A stretch of 64,000 bases of DNA from Swaminathania salitolerans (GTDB taxonomy: Bacteria; Pseudomonadota; Alphaproteobacteria; Acetobacterales; Acetobacteraceae): the NCBI RefSeq assembly GCF_025994315.1, contig NZ_BAQE01000012.1. One strand, given 5' to 3'. Shown here piece by piece: positions 33,104 to 41,871 of this stretch. The position numbers and the translations under genes are program-made. The notes under the pieces are model-generated. The model did not search any database. It was not told the DNA's origin and was given only the letters and a program-made list of their open reading frames with translations. How positions within the stretch are numbered: the first letter of the stretch is position 1; each line of letters opens with the position of its first letter.

Positions 33104-33722
33104 GCCCGGCGAACGGGTTTTTTTCCGGGTCGATAGCGGGGAACGACCGAAGAAGGTCGTCTCGAAGCCGTCGATGCGCGCTGTCGGCACGAAGAAGGGG
33201 AATGAGGCCCGTCAGGGTTTGACGCGTAGAGAGGGATTTCCGGGCGGTATCCGTTCGAGCGATCGCCCTCATGCGGTCGCACGGGGAGGTCGCGGGAAGA
33301 AAAACACCGGGATATTTAATACAAGACCGGGGCGGTCTTCGAAAAGTTCCTTATTGAATTCAAATTTACAATGAGTCCGCAGGCGTTTTTCTCTCGATTA
33401 GGAATCTGTAGGACACAATTCGCAATCGTTTCGGGGATTGAATTTAACGGTTTTTGACAGAAGGGTTTCCCGATTAGAAACAAGAACATGAAGTTTACCA
33501 ATTTCTACCTTGCGTCAGAGAGCGATCGACATTCTATTCGTGGGAATGCAACCCCAATAGAAGAAAAATCGTTCAAACATTCGGGAAGTGTAGCAAAAAT
33601 TATGATCACTTTTCAGTGATCTTTTTGCAAATGAATTAAGTGAATTTAAAGGCAGCAAGCGCAAACTCAGTCGAGTAGAAGGCGTAAGTATCCCATTAAC
33701 GGCTAGAGAGTCGGGATTAACG
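33104..33722. other. AT-rich intergenic region before the RTX-like gene
   Basis: About 620 bp without a convincing gene. The first 190 bp are GC-rich like the genome; from about 33300 on it becomes clearly AT-rich. It must carry the promoter of the RTX-like gene, whose ATG follows GGGATTAACG without a strong Shine-Dalgarno sequence. The base-composition shift suggests acquired DNA. Confidence 0.6.
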
Positions 33723-36119
33723 ATGAATACGAATAATTATCAGGCGCTGGAAGACATCTATACTGACCCGAGTGTGGATGGGCCCAATCTTCCGATGAAC
33801 ACGCAGAAGATCGTTGACGGTCAGATCCAGTACAATGACGTTTCGTCAGACCTTCCGGGCGGCAGCACGAGTGACTGGGGGGTGATCCAGTGGAGTGCCG
33901 CGAACGCATTCGACCCGTTGGCTGGCACGGATTCCCGGGTCTGGGACGACCAGTTCGGCTATTCGGTCGGGCACTGGACGCAGGGTTCCTCGACGTCGTC
34001 TCTGGGCAAGACCAGCTATAACGTTTTTCGCGATCCGGATAACGGTCACTATGTTTACCAGCTTGCCGCCCAGGGCGGGCAACTGCTGGATGTGCAGCTC
34101 TCGGCAATCAAGCAGGTGGACGGGGAATATTCGTTCAACCACCAGATCACCGCGTCATTCAATCAGGGAATCAGCGATTACAGGGGCACGACCGGCACGT
34201 ATCAGGCCGGTATCGCCTTCACGATCAATTTTCACAGCGCCGATATGAGTTTCGGCATTTTCCTGCAGTTCGAGACAGTCGATTATACCGGCGCGCCCAA
34301 GGGCTATTTCTACATGCCCCCCACTTATGGAGGGTCGATTTTCAACGTCACCGGCTCGCAGGTCGATTATATCAACCCGCTCGATTCGTCGAATGACGGG
34401 GTGATGTACAACACCACCGTCGACGTCAATCAGGGGTTGATGTCCGCCATCAGCTCGCTGGTTGCCATGTATCCGCAACTGAGCGGGAAGATCGAGGATC
34501 TCAGCAACTGGTATCTCAGCGGGACCTATATCCAGGTCGAAACCAACGGGACAGGCAAGGCGAGCGACGTCACGGGAAACTACAATGTGGAGAACCCGGT
34601 CGTCTCGTACGATTCCTCGAAAACCGTGGATTATTCGGATCACTCCTACAGCGCTCCCATCCTGACCATGAAGCCGGAAAGCGAGACGAGCGCCAGCACC
34701 CAAACAGCAGAGGCCGCCATGAGCAATATCGTCGTTCAGGGTGTGAACAACACCGTCATCATCCCCAATGTCTCGACCGATACGGCCGGGACCATGGTGA
34801 ACTCCTATGTGTCCAGCCTCCAGAGCCTGATCGAGGCCGGGAGCGTCGATAATTCGATCCTTTCCCAGGGCTCGAACGCTCTCATTTCCTCCAAGAAGGC
34901 GTCACAGGCCATTATCGATACCGCCGGCACCTATGGAGTGTCGGGCAATTACTCGAATGTCGTCATCGCTTCGACCGATACCGCCAGCCTTACCGGCTCC
35001 ACGACGCTCGATGCGACCCAGAATACGGCGAATTACCTCAATATCGTATCCGGCAACGAGTACGGCGCGAATGTCACGGTCGCCAACGGATCGGGCAGCT
35101 TTGCGGCAACGCAGGGCAACAACAATTTCAACGCGTCCAAATCTGACGGAAACTGGAATATCGCGACCGGCAGCGGGAACGACACGATCTATGGCGGGAG
35201 CGGCACCAACACCATCACCGGAGGGACCGGGGACAACACGCTCTATCTCGGTGGCTCGAACAACTACGTCAACTCCGTAGGCAAGGACACCATTTACGGG
35301 GCTGCGGGTGCGATCGATACCGTGACGCTGCAGGGCGGAAACTCGACCGCGCTCATGAAGACGAATGCCGCGATCATGGACTTCTCTGCCAATAACAGGA
35401 TCACGGTGGGGGATAACAGCACGGTCTATGGTGGCACGTCCTCCGTCATCTCGGTCAGCAGCGGAAGCGCTACGGTAACGGGCACGCAGGGCGATACGAT
35501 CTCCGCTGCGGGCGACCTTCAGGTCGTGCATGGCAGCGACCAGAACATCAGCGTGTCCGGGGCCCTGCAATTCATCTCCGGCACGGGTCAGACCTCGATT
35601 TCGGCAGGAACCGGCACTGTCTGGGGGGCGAACGATCTCGTCGCAACCATGAGCTCGACGGGGCATCTGCTTTTCACGGCGAACCAGCCCTATACGACCG
35701 GCGATCAGTATATCGACGCGCGCAACGTCGCAGGCGGCGTTTCAGCCTGGACGGGCGCGGGCCAGCAGACCGTGATCGGCGGCGCAGCGTCGGACCAGTT
35801 CTATTTCGGAACCTCGTTCCCCGGTTCGGCCGGAACGAACTCCTCGGCCACGGTCACCGGCGGCACGGGCGCGGGCAATCTTTTCGGGATGCTCTCCAAC
35901 CATACGGCGGGCGACTTCACGATCACGGATTTCCGGGCCGCAGACAACAAGTTCTTCCTTTACGACTACAAGCCCGAGAATGCGGCCGCTTCCGCTCAAT
36001 CCATCCTGAATACGGCGACGGTCTCGGGCGGTAACACGTCGATCATGGTCGACGGTGACGCCAAGGTTACTTTCCTCGGCGTGACGGATCTCAAGACCTC
36101 GGACTTCGCAATCAGCTGA
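33723..36119 (+). CDS. Large RTX-like repeat protein, probably secreted (type I)
   Basis: A 798-residue acidic Gly/Ser/Thr/Asn-rich protein without N-terminal signal peptide or membrane segment. Residues 1-330 form a domain of unknown family with many aromatic residues ('WGVIQWSAANAFDPLAG'). A repeat region follows, with true RTX nonapeptides near residues 485-515 ('GSGNDTIYGGSGTNTITGG') that bind calcium, then many degenerate beta-helix-like repeats ('VSSGSATVTGTQGDTISAAG'). The C-terminus 'LKTSDFAIS' is the usual end of type I-secreted proteins. No ABC exporter is adjacent. Likely an adhesin or biofilm/surface protein; function not proven. Base use is less GC-rich than the neighbours. Confidence 0.8.
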   Translation: MNTNNYQALEDIYTDPSVDGPNLPMNTQKIVDGQIQYNDVSSDLPGGSTSDWGVIQWSAANAFDPLAGTDSRVWDDQFGYSVGHWTQGSSTSSLGKTSYNVFRDPDNGHYVYQLAAQGGQLLDVQLSAIKQVDGEYSFNHQITASFNQGISDYRGTTGTYQAGIAFTINFHSADMSFGIFLQFETVDYTGAPKGYFYMPPTYGGSIFNVTGSQVDYINPLDSSNDGVMYNTTVDVNQGLMSAISSLVAMYPQLSGKIEDLSNWYLSGTYIQVETNGTGKASDVTGNYNVENPVVSYDSSKTVDYSDHSYSAPILTMKPESETSASTQTAEAAMSNIVVQGVNNTVIIPNVSTDTAGTMVNSYVSSLQSLIEAGSVDNSILSQGSNALISSKKASQAIIDTAGTYGVSGNYSNVVIASTDTASLTGSTTLDATQNTANYLNIVSGNEYGANVTVANGSGSFAATQGNNNFNASKSDGNWNIATGSGNDTIYGGSGTNTITGGTGDNTLYLGGSNNYVNSVGKDTIYGAAGAIDTVTLQGGNSTALMKTNAAIMDFSANNRITVGDNSTVYGGTSSVISVSSGSATVTGTQGDTISAAGDLQVVHGSDQNISVSGALQFISGTGQTSISAGTGTVWGANDLVATMSSTGHLLFTANQPYTTGDQYIDARNVAGGVSAWTGAGQQTVIGGAASDQFYFGTSFPGSAGTNSSATVTGGTGAGNLFGMLSNHTAGDFTITDFRAADNKFFLYDYKPENAAASAQSILNTATVSGGNTSIMVDGDAKVTFLGVTDLKTSDFAIS

Positions 36120-36678
36120 GGTCGACGGACCTACGTGGAGCGGGATACGGAACCTCCATCGTAACACGGACGCACCCGCCAGAGGTAGCGTCCGGCAGGC
36201 AGCGCCGGTCCCGCCCGGATATGCAGTTTCACAGACTTCCCTGTCGTTTCGCGGCAGGGTTGCGCCGTTTCAGCCCGACCGCTCGCCGGTTTCTCTTGCT
36301 GGCCCCGCGAGGGCCGTGCTCCCGTCCCGAAGATCCGGCGAGGCAGACGGTCGCGCGCGCCAACAACGATCCGATTTCCCGGATCGATGCGTGTTCCGGA
36401 ACTCCGGCATTCCGTTCCGGCGATGCTCAACAATGCGCGCCCATGACGACCCAGCCGATCCGGGGCGCCAAGGCGGAGGGCGACGGTTCCAGACCCACCG
36501 GCGTCATCCGGATGGCTCAGCGCCCCTGCTCGCGGAGCGCATGATGCGTTTGTAAGGAGAGCTTGGCCGCCGCGTTGGCGAGTATCGTTTGAAGGTGCTT
36601 CTTGTCAGCGTTTCGAATGCTATAGAGTCGGCCTTATTCATCGATATGTGGCGGTATTGCAACGATGTTTTCTGCATG
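36120..36678. other. Intergenic stretch at the left edge of the tRNA-linked island
   Basis: About 560 bp. 36120-36560 is GC-rich with open frames on both strands (for example 36131-36433 minus), but none resembles a known protein or has a good ribosome-binding site. 36560-36678 turns AT-rich and leads into the HEPN gene end. The left boundary of the island probably falls near 36560. Confidence 0.5.
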
Positions 36679-37296
36679 TCAATCTAGATTACATGCTGCG
36701 TGAACCGCGTGACCAATAGCTTCGATATCGTTTATCATACGGTCGACTACTGAAGAACTTACTGGCCACAGCTGGTCTGGGAATGATGGGTCGACATCCG
36801 CCTCGTGCGCTATTTTATTTCTTCTGTCAATTATCAGGCCTAAACTAGCTTTCACGTCTTGGGGCGACTTTCCCAAATGTCGACCTACATCGTCCCAAAG
36901 GGAAATAGAGGAAAACAGACGTACCGCATCGGCAATTTTGTCTGGTTTTTGGAATGATGCGTACCCGTGTTTAGCCCGTATTTCGTTGTCGAGAATAGTG
37001 GCTGCTGAGGCATCGTGTGCGAGGCTCTGCGCCGCTGCTAGCGTCAAAGGAAAACGTTTGAAGGCATCTGTAATAGCGCGCTTCCCTGCCCAACACTCAA
37101 GCATTCCAATGCGAGCAATCTCATGTATATAGTAATCCAAAGCGCTGACTGCCATGACAATCTCAGCGCGCAGAATGTCGCTCAAATCGACAGCTGATGT
37201 CAAAGTGACAGTCAAGGTATTGTGGAGCCCATGCATGTGGCGCACGCGAGTTAGGCTATTATCGAATGCCTCAAGAGCTGATTGCATTGATTGCAT
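36679..37296 (-). CDS. HEPN domain protein (RiboL-PSP-HEPN type), putative RNase toxin
   Basis: A 205-residue all-helical protein. The C-terminal half has the HEPN RNase motif R-x4-H: 'DRRNKIAHEAD', Arg159 to His164. The N-terminal helix 'ILRAEIVMAVSALDYYIHEI' (residues 42-60) and length fit the RiboL-PSP-HEPN family, whose members are suspected RNA-cutting effectors in defence and toxin-antitoxin loci. Its ATG (37296) lies inside the 3' end of the ParA-type gene, overlapping it by 26 bp, so the two are translationally coupled. It is AT-richer than the surrounding genome. RNase activity and toxicity are inferred from motif only. Confidence 0.75.
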   Translation of the reverse strand: MQSMQSALEAFDNSLTRVRHMHGLHNTLTVTLTSAVDLSDILRAEIVMAVSALDYYIHEIARIGMLECWAGKRAITDAFKRFPLTLAAAQSLAHDASAATILDNEIRAKHGYASFQKPDKIADAVRLFSSISLWDDVGRHLGKSPQDVKASLGLIIDRRNKIAHEADVDPSFPDQLWPVSSSVVDRMINDIEAIGHAVHAACNLD

Positions 37297-38338
37297 CGAT
37301 TGCTCCGATTACTCGATTTGCTGCCGTTGAAAACAATTCGAAGAATGCTTTCTGAGAGGCCTGCGTGTTCTCCAATACGCTTCCTGCCTGTTCGAGCTGA
37401 GCAGGGGTTAATTCAAAAATGGGTACCCGATGTTCTTGAGAACGTGCAATTAATGAATTGAAGTCAGGCATTTGGAGAATAGGTTCCCGAGGGCTGTAAC
37501 CAGATGCTTCGTAGATAGATTCGCTTAGCATCAAATTGCAGTTAGACATTGCCGGAATAAAAGTCGTGTCGATTGCCGTCTCTAGCTGATCAATCCACTC
37601 TTGAAAGGCGCGAGAGGGGTACCCGCCACGAGGTCTGTATTTTTGAATGATATATCCCAAATATTTAGGATCGATTTTTGGAAACGGATATTCAGCTTCT
37701 TGTAACACAGTAAGCTGCGACGCCGCTGTCCCCCATGCTTTCCACTTTGGTAAAACGCTAGATAGTGATTTCACTGCCATATTTGAGAAATAATCCGGGT
37801 GCATTGGCACTAAAAATAGATCGCTTGTAACTAATAAGTTTTGATTAACGGCTCCAAGGCTTGGGCTCATATCGATAATTACGACATCAATCCCGTAGTG
37901 ATCGGAAGTTTTATCAATGAGATATCTAAGCGACCCAGGAAGATTGCGCAGGGTCATAAGTGTTCCAGATAGTTCTTGCGCGATTCCAAGGGTAACCTCG
38001 TATTCTGCGAGACCAATATGGCCAGGCAGTAATCGAAGACGGTCATTTCCTGGGACTTGCGGACACTCGACAGCTTCAATCAAAGATGGTCGAGATTCGA
38101 ATGCTGGGGAAAGACCTTCATAAATATTTTTGGCTCGACCCCGAAAATTTCCTTGAATAGAATCGGTATTGTACTCATTTTCTAGGCCCAATACCATGCC
38201 AGTCAAATTGCATTGTGGGTCACAATCGACTAGAAGTACATTTTTTTCCTTTTTAGCTATCATCCAGCCAAGATTGAAAGCTGTTGTTGTTTTGCTGACG
38301 CCGCCTTTGTGGTTAAATAGACTGATTATAGTCGTCAT
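37271..38338 (-). CDS. ParA/MinD-type ATPase, partner of the HEPN protein
   Basis: A 355-residue P-loop ATPase of the ParA (SIMIBI) class. The deviant Walker A is 'FNHKGGVSKTTTAFNLG' with the signature lysine, 'VLLVDCDPQCNLTG' follows, and Walker B is 'IDVVIIDMSPSLGAVNQN'. It has no N-terminal DNA-binding domain, and no ParB or parS-like gene lies beside it, so plasmid or chromosome partitioning is unlikely. The C-terminal 100 residues ('YGYSPREPILQMP...SRSQEHRVPIFELT' region) resemble ParA-like ATPases of mobile islands. ATG 38338 has AAGGGG upstream; a longer frame to 38392 is possible. Heads the two-gene operon with the HEPN gene. AT-rich. Confidence 0.85.
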   Translation of the reverse strand: MTTIISLFNHKGGVSKTTTAFNLGWMIAKKEKNVLLVDCDPQCNLTGMVLGLENEYNTDSIQGNFRGRAKNIYEGLSPAFESRPSLIEAVECPQVPGNDRLRLLPGHIGLAEYEVTLGIAQELSGTLMTLRNLPGSLRYLIDKTSDHYGIDVVIIDMSPSLGAVNQNLLVTSDLFLVPMHPDYFSNMAVKSLSSVLPKWKAWGTAASQLTVLQEAEYPFPKIDPKYLGYIIQKYRPRGGYPSRAFQEWIDQLETAIDTTFIPAMSNCNLMLSESIYEASGYSPREPILQMPDFNSLIARSQEHRVPIFELTPAQLEQAGSVLENTQASQKAFFELFSTAANRVIGAIDAINAISS

Positions 38339-38570
38339 CTCGCACCCCTTTTTGATTTCTGATATGATAAAGATCTTTCGCAATAAATCCAATGTTTTGA
38401 CCCGGAAGATGCTCGATCATAGGCGCTCGGCTATCTTTAAAATTATGCTCGCCCGGAAACACCCTATCTAGGAATGGTCCTTAATTGCATGGCTCCAAGC
38501 TTCGTCGTGCAATCATGAGACGGGGTTTGTGATGCGATTTCCGGGAATTCATGGCTCGCCATGCTGTCAT

Positions 38571-38705
38571 CTTTGAGGCATGCACGAGCTTCGACATCGT
38601 GCGTGCCGACAGCGCACGCTCGCGAATGATGTTGCGCTCGAACTCCGCAAAGCCTGCAAGGAGCAGCAGGAACAGCTTGCCGCCGGCGCCTGATGTGTCG
38701 ATGTC
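38571..38705 (-). pseudogene. Serine-recombinase remnant
   Basis: A 45-codon fragment 'DIDTSGAGGKLFLLLLAGFA' continuing 'EFERNIIRERALSARTMSKL' matches the middle of resolvases (DTSGxxGKLxxxLLAxxAEFER). The catalytic serine region and the DNA-binding domain are absent, and the flanking frame is unrelated, so it is a relic. It lies between the ParA-type gene and tRNA-Ser, marking past mobile-element activity. Confidence 0.75.
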
Positions 38706-38878
38706 GGGATCGGGGATACGTACCGCGCTTGCGTGGCGTGCGTGAGAGGCCGACATGGGGCGAGGCAGGGTCAGCCGCACGAGGACAGTTGTCATGCGGC
38801 CCGGCACCCCGTGTTTCAGGACAGCGCGGCGCGGCTGCTTTTTCCGGTCGGGAGAGCGTATTCGAAAAGGAAGGGGGG

Positions 38879-38969
38879 TGGCGGAGAGAGTGGGATTCGA
38901 ACCCACGGTACGCTATTAACGTACACACGCTTTCCAAGCGTGCGCCTTAAGCCGCTCGGCCATCTCTCC
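38879..38969 (-). tRNA. tRNA-Ser (GGA), CCA encoded
   Basis: On the minus strand: acceptor stem GGAGAGA/TCTCTCC, D arm, anticodon loop CTTGGAAAG giving anticodon GGA, a long class II variable arm (TGTACGTTAATAGCGTAC region), T arm GGGTTCGAATCCC, discriminator G and encoded CCA. The 3' end (38879) faces the ParA-HEPN island, the usual side for integration of mobile elements. Confidence 0.95.
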
Positions 38970-38987
38970 AGCGCGGGGCGGACCATA

Positions 38988-39632
38988 TCATTTTTTATTC
39001 GCCGCGCAAGGGTCGTTCGCGCTTTTGATGAAGTTTCGAATCAGGGCGGGCGACTTCCTGCCCGGAGCCTCTTCGACCCCCGAGGAGACGTCGACGGCGC
39101 AGGCGCCCGTGCGGGAGATGGCCAGCGCCACATTCTCCGGCGTCAGGCCGCCTGCGAGCATCCAGGGCAGGGCAGGGCGCCAGTCCTGCAACAAGGCCCA
39201 GTTCATCGTCTCGCCATTGCCGCCCGGAAGCGCGGCATCGGCGGGCGCGCGCGGTTCGATCACATGGCCGTCCAGTCCGGTCGCACCCGGGAGGTCTCCC
39301 GGGGTCGAAACCGGACAGGAACGCCAGACCGGCAGGCCGAACCGGGTGCGGATCGCGCGCGCGCGGTCAAGCGAGTCGTAGATCTGAAGGATATCGAGAG
39401 GGACATCACGCAGCGTGGCCGCGATCTCGTCATCCCCCGCGCCCACGAACAGCCCTACCGCAAGCGGCATGGCGCCCTGCTGGCGCGCGAGAATCCCGGC
39501 GGCGATCCCGGGCGTGACATGGCGCGGGGAGCGTTCGAAAAACACGAAACCGGCCCATTTCGTGCCCGCCTCATGCGCGGCGGCCAGAGCGACGGGATCC
39601 GTAATCCCGCAGATCTTGACGTCGACCGTCAT
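38988..39632 (-). CDS. trpF: Phosphoribosylanthranilate isomerase
   Basis: A 214-residue TrpF (TIM barrel), third-stage enzyme of tryptophan synthesis (Amadori isomerisation). 'VKICGITDPVALAAAHEAGTKWAGFVFFERSPRHVTP' holds the catalytic Cys and the conserved SPR; later 'LQIYDSLDRA', 'PWMLAGGLTPENVALAI' and 'AVDVSSGVEEAPGRKSPALI' (catalytic Asp). ATG 39632 overlaps the pyrF stop (39629). The open frame upstream of it to 40274 is antisense-like noise in pyrF. Confidence 0.96.
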   Translation of the reverse strand: MTVDVKICGITDPVALAAAHEAGTKWAGFVFFERSPRHVTPGIAAGILARQQGAMPLAVGLFVGAGDDEIAATLRDVPLDILQIYDSLDRARAIRTRFGLPVWRSCPVSTPGDLPGATGLDGHVIEPRAPADAALPGGNGETMNWALLQDWRPALPWMLAGGLTPENVALAISRTGACAVDVSSGVEEAPGRKSPALIRNFIKSANDPCAANKK

Positions 39633-40333
39633 ATCCCGGCGAGTTCTGCCTGGATCGCGGCGGCCGCAGCAGCCGGATCGGCGGCCTGCGTGATGGGGCG
39701 CCCCACCACGATCCAGTCGGCGCCCGCCCGGGCGGCCTGATGCGGTGTCATGATGCGCTTCTGGTCGTCTGCCGCACTGCCCGCCGGGCGGATACCGGGA
39801 ACGACCAGAACGGGGGACTCGCCCAGGGCGTCGCGCAGGGGGGCGATTTCCTCGGCGGAGCAGACGAGCCCGTCCGCACCGGAGGTCATCGCCAGCTTGC
39901 CGAGCCGCAGAACCTGATCGCGCGGGGTCGCGTCGATGCCGGTTTCGCGCAGCGCGGCCGCGTCGAGACTGGTGAGAACGGTCACGGCGAGAAGGATCGG
40001 GCGGTGAAGGGGCGGATAGGCCGCGTCGATCGCCTGTCTCGCGGCCCGGATCATGGCCGCGCCACCGCTTGCATGAATCGTCAGAAGGGCCGGTCCGATC
40101 GGGGCGAGGCTCGTCAGCCCCTTGGCGACGGTATTGGGAATGTCGTGCAGTTTGAGGTCGAGAAACAGCGTACGCTCGGCGGCAACGTCGCGCACCGCAG
40201 CCAGCCCCTGTGCGTAGGTGAATTCGAGCCCCAGCTTGATCGCATCGACATGGCCGTCCAGACGCGCGGCCCATGACCGGGCCTGATCGAGATCCTGTGT
40301 GTCGAGTGCGGCAATGAGGCGGGTGCGTTTCAT
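39629..40333 (-). CDS. pyrF: Orotidine 5'-phosphate decarboxylase
   Basis: A 234-residue PyrF, last step of UMP synthesis. Motifs: 'LIAALDTQDLDQA', the catalytic tetrad 'LFLDLKLHDIPNTVAKG' (D-K-x-x-D), 'ALLTIHASGG', 'LAVTVLTSLD', and 'VVPGIRPAGSAADDQKRIMTPHQAARAGADWIVVGRPI'. ATG 40333 fits the family start. It overlaps trpF by 4 bp and follows lapA by 64 bp, the order lapA-pyrF-trpF seen in related Alphaproteobacteria. Confidence 0.97.
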   Translation of the reverse strand: MKRTRLIAALDTQDLDQARSWAARLDGHVDAIKLGLEFTYAQGLAAVRDVAAERTLFLDLKLHDIPNTVAKGLTSLAPIGPALLTIHASGGAAMIRAARQAIDAAYPPLHRPILLAVTVLTSLDAAALRETGIDATPRDQVLRLGKLAMTSGADGLVCSAEEIAPLRDALGESPVLVVPGIRPAGSAADDQKRIMTPHQAARAGADWIVVGRPITQAADPAAAAAAIQAELAGI

Positions 40334-40397
40334 GAAATCTGCTCGGGTCGAAATTCTGCTCGGATCGGGGAGATGCATCGCGGACCGGAAAACCCGG

Positions 40398-40742
40398 TCA
40401 GGGCGCGGTATGGGCGGTGCCGGTCGCGGGATCGGCCGTCTGGCGTGCGGGCTCTGCCGCGAGCGTCATACGGTCGAGACGCTGATGCAGCTCGAGCACC
40501 TGGGATTCGAGGCTGCGGACCTGCTGCTCGGCCTTGCGCGCACGCGAGCGCTGCTTGACCTCGCCGACGAACATCACCAGCCCGCCGAGCAGGAAGCTCC
40601 CGGCGCCGACCCCGAGAACGAGCATGCCGACGGAGAACTGCCAGCCATAGGAAACGATCCAGAGGGATTGAGGGTCCGGGTTGCTGAGAGCGAAGGTGAT
40701 GAGAATCACGAGGAAAACGACGAGAACGAGTAAGCGCAACAT
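40398..40742 (-). CDS. lapA: LapA domain (DUF1049) membrane protein
   Basis: A 114-residue protein with two transmembrane helices (about residues 2-20 and 38-62) and a cytosolic coiled coil ('RARKAEQQVRSLESQVLELHQRLDRM'). The pattern 'FALSNPDPQSLWIV' after the first helix is typical of LapA. In E. coli LapA works with LapB in controlling lipopolysaccharide synthesis. Start ATG 40742. Confidence 0.85.
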   Translation of the reverse strand: MLRLLVLVVFLVILITFALSNPDPQSLWIVSYGWQFSVGMLVLGVGAGSFLLGGLVMFVGEVKQRSRARKAEQQVRSLESQVLELHQRLDRMTLAAEPARQTADPATGTAHTAP

Positions 40743-40952
40743 TTACGGACCTCACCTGAACAGGGTATCGGCGCAAGAACTTCGTGCCGGTAACTGAGCG
40801 TATCGCTCTACAGTGGGTTCCGGGAGGCAGCAAGGTTTGTTGCTTTTTCTTGACGGTGCAGGCGGGGGCGTGATCCGCTCCTTCGAGGACCGCCCTGCGA
40901 TGGAGGATGCCGCGCTCCAATGGCCCAGCTTCTGCCTTTTCGCCCCCCTGCG

Positions 40953-41210
40953 ATGAAGAGCGATCGTCTCTGGGCCGTGATGGCCTGGCAGGGACGACGC
41001 AGCCGGATTGCCGATATCCATGCCAGTCGCGAGGCGGCACAGGCCGATTGCGACTGGCGGAGCCGGCAGGTGCGCGAATATCGCCAGTTTCTCGCCACGG
41101 AGGAGAAAGCGCCCTTGCGCTACGAGATATGCCCGATCCGGCGGGCGGATCTCCCGAGGCAATGGCGGCCGCTGCCGGCGCTCGGATTTCTGCGCGGCCG
41201 GATGTTCTGA
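40953..41210 (+). CDS. Conserved hypothetical protein
   Basis: An 85-residue basic protein ('MKSDRLWAVMAWQGRRSRIA' to 'RQWRPLPALGFLRGRMF'), Trp/Arg-rich, without signal peptide or membrane helix. It looks coding by composition and has strong protein-like character, but I recognise no family. An earlier in-frame ATG at 40920 would add 11 residues. It sits between divergent lapA and secB. Confidence 0.5.
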   Translation: MKSDRLWAVMAWQGRRSRIADIHASREAAQADCDWRSRQVREYRQFLATEEKAPLRYEICPIRRADLPRQWRPLPALGFLRGRMF

Positions 41211-41295
41211 AGCAGGGTTGCGACCGTCTGGCGTTCTTTCGCAAGTCATGACACAAGCTTGATGAACTCAAGAGGACAAGGAAGAAGAAACGCCG

Positions 41296-41853
41296 ATGTC
41301 TGAACCGATGTCTGAACAGCAGAACATGACGGGAAACGATGGAGCCGGACAGGGTGGAGGCGGACAGGGTGGAGCCGGGCGGGATGGCGCCGCACCGGGT
41401 GGCGCGGCACCCTCGCTCATCACGGGTACGCAATATCTGAAATCGTCCAGCATCGCCTCTGTCGGGGCGCCCGAGGCTTTCTACAATCTGCCTCCGCGCC
41501 CGCATATCGGTTTGCGGCTGGACGTCAACGCCCGTCAGCTGAGCGAAGACCAGCCGAATTTCGAAGTCAGCATCGCCCTGCAGGGGATCGGATATCGACA
41601 GGCGCCCACGCCCGACCAGCCCGAGCCCGAAATGCTGTACAAGGTGGAGATGATCTATGCGGGTCTCTTCGCCCTGCAGAATGTCCGGCAGGACATGATC
41701 GAGGCGCTGCTGCTGATCGAGGCCCCGAGACAGCTTTTCCCCTCGGCCCGACACGTCCTGCTCAGCCTGATCCGGGAGGCGGGTTTCCCCGTTGCCAATA
41801 TCCAGCCCGTCGATTTCCACGCCCTGCTCCAGAACCGGCGCGGGCAGTCCTGA
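41296..41853 (+). CDS. secB: Protein-export chaperone SecB
   Basis: A 185-residue SecB, the tetrameric chaperone that keeps preproteins unfolded and hands them to SecA. 'TQYLKSSSIASVGAPEAFYNLPPRPHIGLRLDVNARQL', 'NFEVSIALQGIGY', 'YKVEMIYAGLFALQNV', 'LFPSARHVLLSLIREAGFPVANIQPVDFHAL' follow family order. The N-terminus carries an unusual Gly/Gln-rich 30-residue extension coded by tandem repeats ('GAGQGGGGQGGAGRDGAAPG'). Confidence 0.93.
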   Translation: MSEPMSEQQNMTGNDGAGQGGGGQGGAGRDGAAPGGAAPSLITGTQYLKSSSIASVGAPEAFYNLPPRPHIGLRLDVNARQLSEDQPNFEVSIALQGIGYRQAPTPDQPEPEMLYKVEMIYAGLFALQNVRQDMIEALLLIEAPRQLFPSARHVLLSLIREAGFPVANIQPVDFHALLQNRRGQS

Positions 41854-41871
41854 CCGTCCGGATATGGCGCC

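Noticed and set aside
36131..36433. Open frame on the minus strand in the gene-free stretch
   Set aside because: No ribosome-binding site, no recognisable protein pattern, and other frames are equally open in this GC-rich DNA.
36556..36569. GGAGAGCTTGGCCG resembling the tRNA-Ser 5' end, as a possible island attachment copy
   Set aside because: Mismatched and from the wrong end of the tRNA; attachment copies normally repeat the 3' end.
38706..38906. Frame beginning 'GSNPTLSAT' before the recombinase relic
   Set aside because: This is a reading of the tRNA-Ser 3' part, a well-known false protein start.
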